Part shown: piece by piece, positions 51,680 through 60,816 of the stretch
How the letters are laid out: each line of letters begins with the position of its first letter
Numbering within the stretch: the first letter of the stretch is position 1
Notes under the pieces: generated by a model
Databases searched by the model: none
Told to the model about the DNA's origin: nothing
The model's input: only the letters and a program-made list of their open reading frames with translations
Position numbers and translations under genes: made by a program
Source: Hirsutella rhossiliensis
Taxonomy: Eukaryota > Ascomycota > Sordariomycetes > Hypocreales > Ophiocordycipitaceae
Assembly: GCF_020360975.1 (NCBI RefSeq)
Contig: NW_025408673.1
Location: 3,038,001-3,102,000, forward strand
DNA: 64,000 bases
Direction: 5' to 3'

Positions 51680-52644
51680 CTAGTCGAAAACCTTTAGGAA
51701 TTCGTGGTAGTGGTGGGGTACCTTTGTTGCGGGATCGACCAGAGTCTTGGGTTCGAGGGCTTTGTGAATATCCTCGAGGGACGCTCCTGAAAGGTACATG
51801 TCGGCTGCTGTTTTCCGGCGGGCTTGGAGTTCGTGGGCTTGTTGGCTCTCCGGGAGATGGGCCACCATTCCGTCCTGTCGCTCGAGTTCTCGGTTCATCT
51901 TTTGTAAGTCTGTAAGTGCCTGGCCGAATCGAGGTGCCTTTGGCTCTACGAATGTGGAGGCTTCAGTGATGACGCCGAGCTCAGCCAGCCTTTTGTCGAT
52001 CTCGTAGAGCGATAGTGAGAATACGTCGACGTCGCGCTTTTCGGCCAGCATGTAGAACGCGGCTGCGCCGACCCTTCTGGGGATTGGCGGGGGTGGCAGT
52101 GTCGTAGTGGTTGTCGAAATGGCCAACGGACTGGCTCCAAAGACTGCCAGTTGATATTGTCCTTTCTCCATGCAGCGTCGGCGACAGTGGTCAGAGTTGA
52201 AACTGACCATGTTTGTGCTCCAATTAATGATGGGGTTGTGATCTGTCAGCCAAGGCTTTCCGAGGATGATGTCGTACTTCCCAAGCTTCGTTACGTAAAA
52301 AAGCATTTTCTCCTTGTGTCCCTTGATGTCCATGTCAAGTTGGGCTACGTGGGTGATGTCGCCAGCTGAGGAGGGTCTTCCGTCGACCACATTCAACCGG
52401 CGACGGTTCCGTAGTTTGTGAAGCGTGAACTTGTGGTCATGCGCGAAGGATTCGTCTACGAACCCCTTTCCTGTGGCACCCGAGTCAAGCATTGCGTTCG
52501 TTTTGATCGACGTTGATTTGTCGTCAACTAAAGTACATGGTAGTAACAAATGGTCTTGCTCTGTGTCCAGGGAAGAGAGTAGGAGGACGTCCTTTTTCTT
52601 GCGTCTCCTGCGGCGACTTCCGCTGGAGACTACTCTTTTTCCGT
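51680..52644 (-). CDS. gypsy-2 protease region (-1 frame, closed by TAG)
   Basis: Begins at GKRVVSSGSRRRRRKKKDVL just past the gag frame overlap. NAMLDSGATGKGFVDE is the retropepsin site, MLFYVTKLGKYDIILGKPWL the flap and helix. A linker ends HYHEFLKVFD then TAG (51680-51682), after which the same frame reads SEADKLPPHRG, the usual gypsy link into RT. The stop is thus either an inactivating point mutation or a programmed readthrough site. Confidence 0.85.
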
Positions 52645-53769
52645 CCTCCAGGGCGCAGTGTCGCAGTTGAGGGAGCGATGTTTGTCTGAACTGCACCAAT
52701 GGCAGAGTCCATGTTTTGTGCAATAGGCTTTGCGTGCTGCCCTCTCCGCGTCGGTCTTTGGCCTGCGACCCGAGGCAACGTCTTCCGCTCCCCATGTGAT
52801 CGCGCTTAAATCCATGGAATCTCCCGAGTCATTGGGGGTCGTTAATGGCGTTACGGCGGGGGCCGGTACACGGCCACCGTGCTTGGTTGAGCCACTGGCG
52901 TTCTCTTTCTTGAAGTAGTTGGCGTCGAGTTGTCGGCATTCGCTATCGCAGGTGCGGACGAGATCCATAAACTGGGTGAGATCGGTGGGCGTGTCCTTGC
53001 TCTTGGTGAGGGAAAGCCTCCATGTAATGTCGTCGTGGAGAGCGCGCCGGAGGTGCGCAATGAGGGCCTCACTATCCCACTCCGTGAGCTTGGCGGTGGC
53101 ATACCATTCAGGGAGGAATACCGTGAGCGACCTATGCCCTTGCCTCATGTCAAAGATCTTGCGCTGGGCGGTGGCTTTCGCGTCGATGTCTCCGAAGGCT
53201 GATTGGAGGACGGCCTTAATGGCGTTGACGCTGTCGAAAAGGACCATGCCATCTTTGATGTTGTAGCTGACTTGGTCGTGCGCTTTGGCTTTCAGGCATG
53301 AGACTGCATATCCCATGCGTTGCTGTTCCGAGTTCCACCAGTCCTTGTTCATTTCTAGCTTCAAGTCGAGTTGCTGAAGGAAATTCGGCAGACGAGAGGG
53401 ATCTTCGCCCGTGAATGCTTCAGGGTCGGGGTGTTCTGGTGAGCGGCGCGAAGCTCCCCCTGATTGAATGACTCTTAGGTATGCTTCGTTCTCGGCCATC
53501 AGACGGGTGATCGTCGCATCTCCATCGTTCTTAGTGATTAGAGTATTTTCAAGGCGATTTTGAAGATCTTCCACTTCTGCACTTGTTGTTGCGGCCGAAG
53601 CACGCAGAGAGTCGATGACGCTTTGCATGCTGTAGGCAGCATTGCACACGAGGAAGACTTCTTTCATCAGATCGGAGGGCTTGGCTGCGAATGTGCTACG
53701 GAAAGTCTCCTCAGTGTTGCTGGCGTTGAGCAGTGGGCAGGGTGGTACCCGATCGACGGCGCTACCCAT
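52630..53769 (-). CDS. gypsy-2 Gag
   Basis: 379 residues from ATG 53769. A helical N-terminus and coiled coil, then the capsid-like part from PDPEAFTGEDPSRLPNFLQQ to LTQFMDLVRTCDSECRQLD, and the CCHC knuckle CHWCSSDKHRSLNC near the C-terminus. The stop TAG lies at 52630-52632, directly after GGAAAAAG on the minus strand, where a -1 slip enters the protease frame. Confidence 0.9.
   Translation of the reverse strand: MGSAVDRVPPCPLLNASNTEETFRSTFAAKPSDLMKEVFLVCNAAYSMQSVIDSLRASAATTSAEVEDLQNRLENTLITKNDGDATITRLMAENEAYLRVIQSGGASRRSPEHPDPEAFTGEDPSRLPNFLQQLDLKLEMNKDWWNSEQQRMGYAVSCLKAKAHDQVSYNIKDGMVLFDSVNAIKAVLQSAFGDIDAKATAQRKIFDMRQGHRSLTVFLPEWYATAKLTEWDSEALIAHLRRALHDDITWRLSLTKSKDTPTDLTQFMDLVRTCDSECRQLDANYFKKENASGSTKHGGRVPAPAVTPLTTPNDSGDSMDLSAITWGAEDVASGRRPKTDAERAARKAYCTKHGLCHWCSSDKHRSLNCDTAPWRTEKE
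52635..52642 (-). promoter_or_regulatory. Candidate -1 frameshift site between gag and protease
   Basis: Minus strand GGAAAAAG, read GAA AAA GAG TAG in gag and GGA AAA AGA GTA in the protease frame. Its position immediately before the gag stop is where LTR elements place recoding sites. It is not a perfect X XXY YYZ heptamer. Confidence 0.45.
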
Positions 53770-53804
53770 GGCTTCGGTAGGGTTAGCTTCGTGAGGCGTC
53801 GTTG

Positions 53805-53910
53805 GGATCGTTCGGTTCGGTTCGTTCGGTTCGTTTGGTTCGGTTCGTCTGGTTCGGTTCGTCTGGTTCGGTTCGTTTCGTTCGTTTCGTTACGTTTGGT
53901 TCAATTCTTT
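53805..53910. repeat. Simple repeat of GGTTC/GTTCG units in the gypsy-2 leader
   Basis: About 100 bp of GGTTCGTTCG, GGTTCGTCTG and GTTTCGTTCG variants upstream of gag on the minus strand. Confidence 0.85.
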
Positions 53911-54062
53911 GCGTTGCTTTGGTCGCTCTGGTTGATTGCAAACGGGTGGAATTTTTGCCGGAAAGAGTCTTGGGGTGGTGGGATTGAGGACGGCTGGTGA
54001 CGTGTTGGCAATATTCACGTCGAGGACGGTGATATGCCGTATTGTGGTATCGGTAGACAATA

Positions 54063-54218
54063 TGTGACGGTACAAGGCACGAACGAGGTCGAGTGCGGCT
54101 TGGACAAAGTGATTGTCTACAAGGAGAGAAAGGGGAAAGAAAGAGCTTCGTAAGGAAGGCTCTCACTTTGGCTAGTTGTACATTTTCATAAGTGAGACAT
54201 GCATAATCTTCCTTCACA
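54063..54218 (-). repeat. gypsy-2 5' LTR
   Basis: 156 bp. Joined at 54219 to copia-1-family gag sequence. Confidence 0.93.
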
Positions 54219-55143
54219 CCCTGAAGGTCCAGCAATTGACCCACCAGTCATCTTTCTTGACGACGTGGCTTCCACAGGCTGGACACTTTTTCCTGGTGGT
54301 CCCGGCCCCTGTTGTTGTTGTAGGCGTTTGGCCTGCTTGATTGACGGTCTTTGTTGGCTTCCCCTTTTTCCTGATCCCAACCTCCCTTTTGAAGTCTGCA
54401 ATAACTGTTCGGAGCGGCGTTTCAGGGGCATTTAGGCGTTGAAGCAACAAGTCATCAGACCGTACGTTCGAGGCCCATGTGACATCCCAATCCTCGAGGG
54501 CCTTGAGGAAGTCCTGCCTAACTTTTGTATCGTTGATCGTGGAGACCTTCAGATCCCTTGAATCAAGGATAACTTGGTCCAGCTGGTCGGCCCAAACCTT
54601 CCAGTCGCGGACCCCTTTCTTATTGACAACCTGCTGATAGCGGTCATCGATGAGGGTCTTCTCTTCCTCAATAGAGGGAAGAACCTTCTGACGAAGCTCT
54701 CGAATTTTGTCTCGAGCTGTCAGCTGTAGGAGGGTCTCCCCTTGGAGTCCCTCACTGATTGAGTTCTTGATAGCTTCCTGGATCTGTTGCAGGGCTTTAT
54801 TCCTAGCTTTATACCGATCGTATTGCTTCAAGTTGACTTTTTCCTGGTGGCGGAATTCCTCCCTTGCCTCTTGGAGACTTTCGACGTAATCTTCCTTGGC
54901 CTCCCTGAATCTGGCCTCATTCTCGAAGGCTGCTCTCAGGGGCTTTGGCCCAATGGACTCAACAACGTCGCTCCAGCTTAGGTCTGCGGGTTCCATTAAT
55001 ACCAGGGTTCCATCGGGATCAACGTAATCCCATATCTCATGCGTCGTTGCAAGAGACTTAATTCCCCTAATCCAGGGGGTCCAGTCCAAGCTCTCCTTGA
55101 GCTTGGTGATGTACACCTCCTTGCCTTGCGCCGGGAGGGTCAT
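54219..55143 (-). pseudogene. copia-1 family Gag, C-terminally truncated
   Basis: ATG 55143 (MTLPAQGKEVYITKL) to the gypsy-2 junction. It differs from the 4037-5326 copy by scattered substitutions only (for example IWDYVDPDGTLVLMEPADLS). The reading frame is unbroken up to the junction. Confidence 0.85.
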
Positions 55144-55334
55144 TTTGCTGGAGTTGGTAATGACCTCCTTTTCTTCAAAGGAGGGATGCAACGAATGCGT
55201 GTATGACCTAATTGACTAGGTCCTCACGTCAACACCACAGGAGAGGGGTTATTGGCCGCGTTGGGGCTCGTGATAGCCTCAAATGGGTTGTTGCCGAGTG
55301 AAAGATGCCCTAGTCATGCAACCGGGCTCATAAC

Positions 55335-55628
55335 TGTTGGTGGAACGTTATGCCAATACACATCGGAATAAGAAGGGGGTCACACACGAAGGTTCAAGAT
55401 GCATGTTCTATGTCTAAAGGGGCAGTCTGAAGGGGCTATTTATACAGGAGGTCTTAGGGACTTCTGGGGACCTCCTGAGTAATGGGCTCTACCCACGCAT
55501 ACGTGGCTGTGCCCACGCATAAAGGGGTTGCCTTCCTTACTCAGGAAGTCCTCATGCGTTCCTGCTACATGGGCCAGGAATCCCTTCTCCGGGTCCCTCC
55601 CTAACAGGGCTACCCTGGTCCACCGACA
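55335..55628 (-). repeat. copia-1 family 5' LTR (diverged)
   Basis: 294 bp, TGTTGG...CCGACA. Compared with copia-1 it has an extra short block around CTACCCACGCATACGTGGCT (a local duplication of CCCACGCATA) and scattered substitutions. Confidence 0.85.
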
Positions 55629-55727
55629 GACCCCCATCATACCAATGGATTCCACAATGCACTTTCCCCATTAGGCACGCCACAGAACCACCGTTCTGAC
55701 AGGAGCAGGGGTTCGCCCCGCGCGGAC

Positions 55728-55988
55728 ATGGTAACTTCGAAATCGGCCGCCCTTGCGATGACATTCTGCGTATTTACAATTATGTTGTGTGTGTTTCAGT
55801 TGGATTCCGTCGTCGACACTCCACTGGCAAAATCCCAGTGGGTTGAAAGTGGGGTAGTTGGCGTCCATATATGTTGGTATAACGACCCTAACAGTGAGTG
55901 CCTGATACGCCCGCCGTTTCAGCAATCTTGCCACCCTATACGGAGTATCAAAAACACCATGAAGCTCGTGAACAGTGACATTTTATAA
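55728..55988 (+). CDS. Small putative secreted or membrane protein
   Basis: 86 residues from ATG 55728. The start MVTSKSAALAMTFCVFTIML is a short basic n-region and a hydrophobic core, like a signal peptide or anchor. The rest holds HICWYNDPNSECLIRPP and QQSC, three spaced Cys. Small cysteine-containing secreted proteins are common in fungi. No family recognised, and the length makes chance possible. Confidence 0.3.
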   Translation: MVTSKSAALAMTFCVFTIMLCVFQLDSVVDTPLAKSQWVESGVVGVHICWYNDPNSECLIRPPFQQSCHPIRSIKNTMKLVNSDIL

Positions 55989-56382
55989 TGCACACCATTT
56001 AAATGTAGTGCCACTCGAATGTTCTGGATTTTCTCGTTCGGGTGATATAACTCTCGATATCTGTGCTTAACATTTGCTCCATAAATGCCACATCATCCTC
56101 AAGTCAATCAATAGATCTGTGGATAGGCTAACTGAGGCTCAGTTGGGTCTTTGATCGGTGATCATGTTGTTATTGTTATTCTTTTTCTATCTAGACCATG
56201 CGGTGAGGTTTGATAGGTTGTGTGTGTGTGTGCGGGTAATCGTTGTTCCCTGATGACGCACGTGATATCCTTCTGCGATGTGCGCTCTATCGTACAAATG
56301 ATCAGACACTGGCAGCTCTTTTAAAGTCGAAGCAAACGCATCAGATAATAGGGGGAAAAAAAAAATTAACCAAGGGAAATAG
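55989..56382. other. No recognised gene
   Basis: Contains a TG-run (GTGTGTGTGTGTG at 56219) and an A-run near 56353. The 3' LTR of the following copia-2 fragment could lie here but no second copy is available for comparison. Confidence 0.4.
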
Positions 56383-57012
56383 TCAATCGTTAATCGCCTC
56401 TTCAATCGTCATATCTTCCTTCCTTTGAACCCAACCTTCAAGCCGGATCGTGATCTCGTTGTCGTTGACGAATCGGGTCAAGGCTCCGTTCGGAGATAGC
56501 TTCGTCATTGCATCAGCCGGGTTGTCCGCACCATTGATCCAACGGATGCTTGTGATGTCTCTCTGTTTGTACGCTTGCCTCAACGCCATGATATCGATCA
56601 TCAGGCGTTTCTCCGTCGTAGTGCCAAGCTTCACGAGGCACTCGTATAGGCTATACGAATCCGTACACACCACGAGCGGGATTTGCGGCAATCCAAGGCG
56701 GTTTGTGATCTGGTTGATCGTCTCTGTGATCACATATGCCAAATCGAAGCCTGAAGCTAATCCATATATCTCAGAAGCCAAGACGCTGCGGGTGACTCTC
56801 TTGCACTTCGTCGAGCTCCAATGGATCAGGTTTCCGTGGATCGTGAATGACTCATCTGACTTAGTCTCGGTTGCAATGATTATAACGAATCCGATCTGAG
56901 AGCTTAAGTCCTTGTTGTTGGCGAATGATCCGTCTGTGAAGACGAAGACCTTGCTGCTTCTAGACCTATTGGGACGAATCGAAGGCCTCTTTGTGGATTG
57001 TCGATCTGCCAT
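56383..57012 (-). pseudogene. copia-2 family RNase H (third copy)
   Basis: 209-residue minus-strand frame with VFVFTDGSFANNKDLSSQIG, VLASEIYGLASG, CTDSYSLYECL and NGADNPADAMTK, so the RNase H catalytic acids are present. It closely parallels 15290-15935. Upstream in-frame ASFDYSIAAQSQDPTAEDFQ also matches the first copy. Confidence 0.85.
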
Positions 57013-57340
57013 TGGATCCGTTTATTCAACGCCTGAAAATCCTCCGCGGTTGGATCTTGTGATTGTGCCGCGATTGAATAATCGAAGCTAGCCTCTGGTT
57101 GACAAATTGAGGCTATATAGGCGCCACGGGCACTTGGTGACAGGTTATTCCTAGCAGCTTCGCTTCTGCTTGGAACTCAGAGGAGGCAAAATTCGTACCA
57201 GCGTCGTGCGTGATAACATCTGGAGGGCCTAGGTATGTGTCAATCCAACACAATTTGAGTGCTTCCCACGTCTCTTTAGCCGATATATTCTGAAGAAATC
57301 GTCCGGCTTGGAATGTAAGGCGCACACACAACTAAACAGA
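57013..57340 (-). pseudogene. copia-2 family integrase fragment joined directly to RNase H
   Basis: LTFQAGRFLQNISAKETWEA then TYLGPPDVITHDAGTNFASS (second catalytic Asp) and GITCHQVPVAPI, ending near 57113. RNase H sequence begins about 60 bp later, so the whole RT has been deleted. The integrase is cut on the other side by the gypsy-3 LTR at 57314. Confidence 0.75.
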
Positions 57341-57495
57341 GAGTGAGGAACGGGGGTCAATCATTTAATTCATTGATCTCTGAAGATCCCATAAAATCCC
57401 GAGAATAGGCACCCTTCTTATATTATAGCATCCTCCGTTTCCCGACGGCCTACTCCGAGACATCTCGGAGGTATTCCTTCTCCAAGCGCGTGACA
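57314..57495 (-). repeat. gypsy-3 3' LTR
   Basis: 182 bp, TG...CA. The part 57414-57495 recurs inverted at 44011-44092. It contains ACTCCGAGACATCTCGGAGG, a hairpin. Confidence 0.75.
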
Positions 57496-57531
57496 GGTTG
57501 CCCTCCCTTCCGAGGAGTTCGTCCCGAACTC

Positions 57532-59595
57532 TTAAGCTCCCCTGCCGACAGATCGATCGTAGTCCACCAGGAACTCCTTGTCGACGAAGTCACTTCGGGA
57601 CACCCAGGAGTTCTCTTCGTCTTCGTGGCCTTTCCACTTCACCAGATATCTTCGGCGACTTCTCGGTCCGCAATGATCGAGGATTTGTTCCACGTCGTAC
57701 GTAGATTCTATCATGAACGGGTGATCCTCAGTCTCAACTGGCTGCTGACCCCGGCTGCGGTATGGTTCCAAACTGCTGATAGGCAGGACATTATGGATCT
57801 TGACGGTCGATGGTAGGCGAAGACGATAGGCTAGCCTGTGCCCTCCGACGATTTGCTCAATCTGGTAGGGCCCGACATATTTCTCTGTTAACTTCTTAGT
57901 CGGACGCCGCAGCGGAAGGGTTTTTGTGGAGATTAGAACCCAATCGCCCTCTTGAAAGGACATTGGTTCCCGTCCCTTATTGTAGTATCGCGCCTGGCGC
58001 TCTTGGGCCCTCGTGATGAGGAGCGCCGTACGCTCATGAAGCTCTCCGAGGCCTCGGACACGGTCTCTCGCGCGAGTGCTGAAGGTTTCGAGTTGTCCCT
58101 TGACATGTCCCTTAGACCGCGGCTGATAGCCCATTAAAACCTCGGCTGGAGCTCCTTTCACCGTGTCATGGTATGAGGTGTTATAGGTGAACTCCGCTAA
58201 TGGCAACTTGTCCATCCAGTCGGACTGCTCTTTGTTGCAGAAAGTGCGTAAGTACTGTTCGATGGTCTGGTTGACCCGCTCGGTCTGACCGTCAGTCTGA
58301 GGATGAAAAGACGTGCTGAGGCGTCGCTTGCAATGAAGCAAATGGCAAAACGTGGCCCAGAAGTGCCCCGTAAATAGGCTCCCTCGATCGCTGACAATGC
58401 CATCAGGCATTCCATAATGCTTGAAGATTTCCCTCAGGAACACATCCGCCAAGCCATCACTGGATATGCGCGACGACACCGGAATGTATCGTGCGTAGCG
58501 GGTCAGGCGGTCGACCACCACCAGGATACTGGAGTAAATCTTCTTCTCACATCGGACCGGCGGGAGGTCCGTGATGAAGTCCATCGAAATCTCTTGCCAC
58601 GGACGGCTTGGCGCTGGCAGTGGCGCTAGCAGCCCGTACGGCTTATGATGCCTCGGCTTTGCGAGCTGACATTCGCGGCAGGTAGAGACATAACGACGCA
58701 CGTCTCGACGTAATCCGGGCCAGTAGTACTGCGCCTGAATCCGCTTGCAAGTCTTGGTTCCGCCTTGATGGCCGGCAACTTCGTCGTCGTGAAGCAGCAT
58801 CAGGATTTCGTTTCTCAAGCCCGCAGGCACGAATATCTTTCCGCGGAAACACAACAACCCCTCGTCATTGGTGCTCCAGACCTCTGACGAAAGTTCCCCG
58901 GCGGTGGCGCCATCAGAGACCCCAACAAGCTGCTTCTGCTGGGCAACAAAGGCGTCCCCTTGCTGTGCCGCCAGAAGAGCGTCTTGCAGTGGCTCCTGTA
59001 ACGCCGATGCCGTTACAGCGGGGCCCTCCTCCTGAGACGTCGTCCTCGACGTCCTCAAGACTCGTGCAACACGCCTGAGATGTTGGAGCTTAGCTCTTCC
59101 ATCAGCGACAGGGACAGCCAGGTGCGACCCGGTCTGATCGCGTAATTCGACAGCCTGTCTAGAGTACACACGGTCCCTACCCGCAGACTCACAGGGAAAC
59201 AGCCGATCAATCTTTTCGAGGGCGACGGGGACAGCCGGTCGCGAACCGGACTGCTCGCCAAATCCGACAGCCTGTCTTGAATCCACACGGTCCCCTTCCG
59301 CGGGTTCACAGGGAAACAGCCGGTCAACATGTGCATGGGCGACAGGGACAGCCGGTCGCGAACCGGACTGATCGCCAATACCAGCAGCCTGTCTTGAACA
59401 CACACGGTCCCCTTCCGCAGGTTCACAGGGAAACAGCTGGGCAAACTTCTCAAGGAATGACGGAACGCACGGATCTCGCAGCCCGGCTGTTCTCAGCGCC
59501 CTCTCATGGTCCGGCCGTCTTGATAATCCATCCGCAGGATTCTTCAAGCCCGGTCGGTAGACGATTTCAAAGTTAATGTCTGTTTGATGTTTCAA
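57532..59595 (-). CDS. gypsy-3 Pol C-terminal part: integrase and chromodomain with a triple internal repeat
   Basis: 687 residues. The start INFEIVYRPGLKNPADGLSR is the RNase H end. A linker holds three tandem copies of a roughly 39-residue unit beginning LFPCEPAEGDRV. Integrase follows with GHQGGTKTCKRIQAQYYWPG and CRECQLAK (zinc site), ISMDFITDLPPVR, IVSDRGSLFTGHFW and TSFHPQTDGQTERVNQ (D, D, E), then the GPY/F module. A chromodomain RRYLVKWKGHEDEENSW sits at the C-terminus. The frame is unbroken, so truncation at the 5' end may be recent. Confidence 0.88.
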   Translation of the reverse strand: MKHQTDINFEIVYRPGLKNPADGLSRRPDHERALRTAGLRDPCVPSFLEKFAQLFPCEPAEGDRVCSRQAAGIGDQSGSRPAVPVAHAHVDRLFPCEPAEGDRVDSRQAVGFGEQSGSRPAVPVALEKIDRLFPCESAGRDRVYSRQAVELRDQTGSHLAVPVADGRAKLQHLRRVARVLRTSRTTSQEEGPAVTASALQEPLQDALLAAQQGDAFVAQQKQLVGVSDGATAGELSSEVWSTNDEGLLCFRGKIFVPAGLRNEILMLLHDDEVAGHQGGTKTCKRIQAQYYWPGLRRDVRRYVSTCRECQLAKPRHHKPYGLLAPLPAPSRPWQEISMDFITDLPPVRCEKKIYSSILVVVDRLTRYARYIPVSSRISSDGLADVFLREIFKHYGMPDGIVSDRGSLFTGHFWATFCHLLHCKRRLSTSFHPQTDGQTERVNQTIEQYLRTFCNKEQSDWMDKLPLAEFTYNTSYHDTVKGAPAEVLMGYQPRSKGHVKGQLETFSTRARDRVRGLGELHERTALLITRAQERQARYYNKGREPMSFQEGDWVLISTKTLPLRRPTKKLTEKYVGPYQIEQIVGGHRLAYRLRLPSTVKIHNVLPISSLEPYRSRGQQPVETEDHPFMIESTYDVEQILDHCGPRSRRRYLVKWKGHEDEENSWVSRSDFVDKEFLVDYDRSVGRGA
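59097..59447 (-). repeat. Three tandem 117-bp units inside gypsy-3 pol
   Basis: Each unit codes about 39 residues starting LFPCE-AxxDRV and ending AVPVA. Units 1 and 2 are closest to each other and unit 3 is more diverged. Confidence 0.85.
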
Positions 59596-59600
59596 GGTTT

Positions 59601-59901
59601 TGTGGTGGTTGCGGCATCACTGGCACGGAAAAAATCTTTCCCGCAGTAGCTTGCATCGCGCGACGGGTGATTGGGGGCGAAGAAGATCGGGCGCCAAGCT
59701 GTCAGTCATGTCATGCAGCAATACGTGTGAATAAAAAGCAAGGAGAAGATGAGAAGTGATGGAGGAAGAGGGGATAAAATAAGGCGTCGAGAATTCGGCC
59801 TTGAGTGGCCTACTTGCTGTTCTAGTGTTCTTCGCATCATATGCGTCAGTTAATCATAAAAAAAAAAACTACAGAGTATCTAAACATCTAGAACACAAAT
59901 T
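59601..59901. other. Intergenic, upstream of the MYND gene
   Basis: No gene seen. A-run and CTACAGAGTATCTAAAC precede the ATG at 59902. Confidence 0.4.
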
Positions 59902-60492
59902 ATGGCGATGTCTACGGTCCGAGTCGAGTTCATATGCCAATTTGGCGCCAGGCAACTCATCCACAACCATAGCATTCCTCGGAGCCTTGTGACGGAGGCA
60001 AACGGGGCCGGCGGAGATGCTGAATACAACGAGCGATTTACACAGTCCATGATGCCTCTTATGAAGGAGCACGAATCAGCATGTCGCAGTGCGTCGGGTG
60101 CTTTCTGCGAATGCTGCGGGCGGTTTGCGACAGACATCTTACAGAGTCCGATATCGATGCTGCACGCAGACGAGGCTCGCATTGTGGTTTGGGTCACATC
60201 GTTATGTGGAAGAGGGCAGTGCGAGGTAGAAATGAGACAGGAAATGCAACTAGTAATGGGGGAAATGCGGCAGGAGGAGGAAAGGCGAGATAAGTTTCTA
60301 GGACGCAATAGGTGCATGGAGGTCAGGCTGTGCAAAATATGCGGGACGACCGTGGGAGTGAAGCGGTGCAGTAGATGTCACGCAGTGGCATACTGCGGCA
60401 CGGAGCATCAAAAGGCGGACTGGAAGGTTCACAAGAAGGCGTGCGTGCCCGAGAGGCTCAACAGACACGGAAAGTGTGGAAGGAAACGATGA
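59902..60492 (+). CDS. MYND-type zinc-finger protein
   Basis: 196 residues from ATG 59902 (an alternative ATG at 59908). The C-terminal CKICGTTVGVKRCSRC plus HAVAYCGTEHQKADWKVHKK and a final Cys match the MYND pattern C-x2-C ... C-x2-C ... C-x3-H ... H-x3-C. MYND fingers bind proline-rich peptides and occur in many fungal regulators. Upstream Cys residues (AFCECCGRF) may form another metal site. The frame is unbroken and the gene lies outside any element, so it is probably a host gene, perhaps intronless. Confidence 0.75.
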   Translation: MAMSTVRVEFICQFGARQLIHNHSIPRSLVTEANGAGGDAEYNERFTQSMMPLMKEHESACRSASGAFCECCGRFATDILQSPISMLHADEARIVVWVTSLCGRGQCEVEMRQEMQLVMGEMRQEEERRDKFLGRNRCMEVRLCKICGTTVGVKRCSRCHAVAYCGTEHQKADWKVHKKACVPERLNRHGKCGRKR

Positions 60493-60816
60493 CTAGAAGC
60501 GAGGTCGTAGAGGGGTGGTGGAATATAGCAGTTCGGTTTTTATATGTGCTGAGAAGTAAGAGCACATAGTAAGACAAAGGGTAAAATTGGGTTGTTCTCT
60601 GCATAAAGAATATATTAGCAGACTTTTATTTCACATAACTAGATAAGATATATAGCTATTCCGTTTCTGCTGTTTTTCTACTTAGGTGACGGTTTCGAAG
60701 CGGCCTAGTCGGCGAGTCTGATGTGCAGGCGACAATTGAATTAAGGGAAGATGCCGAGGCATTCTCCGAGGCAGGAGTCTGACCGGCTGTTTCCGGATCG
60801 CTAATATGGGAAGCCG
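60493..60816. other. 3' region of the MYND gene, nothing else recognised
   Basis: AT-rich with AATATATTAG and AAGATATATAGC stretches. Confidence 0.4.

Larger units (their letters stand above)
48374..54218 (-). mobile_element. Ty3/gypsy chromovirus, gypsy-2 (identical LTRs, near-intact)
   Basis: 5845 bp with two 156-bp LTRs (TGTGACGG...CTTCACA) that appear identical. Minus-strand order: gag with zinc knuckle, protease in the -1 frame, one in-frame TAG, RT, RNase H, integrase, chromodomain. Recent by its LTRs. The right flank is copia-1-family gag and the left flank is copia-2-family gag, with no matching target duplication (GTAAC versus CCCTG), so the flanks were rearranged. Confidence 0.93.
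54219..55628 (-). mobile_element. copia-1 family fragment: 5' LTR and truncated gag
   Basis: The LTR (55335-55628), initiator-tRNA-type primer-binding block (GGGCTCATAAC at 55324-55334) and gag (55143 to 54219) are very similar to copia-1. The element stops inside gag, just after the zinc knuckle CPACGSHV, at the gypsy-2 LTR. Pol and the 3' LTR are absent. Confidence 0.88.
57314..59600 (-). mobile_element. Ty3/gypsy chromovirus, gypsy-3 (5'-truncated)
   Basis: A 3' LTR (57314-57495, TGTAAGGCGC...GCGCGTGACA) and a long pol frame whose N-terminus starts inside RNase H. Gag, protease, RT and 5' LTR are missing. It inserted into the copia-2 integrase at CATTCCAAG. The purine tract GGAAGGGAGGG lies beside the LTR on the minus strand. 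Confidence 0.85.
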
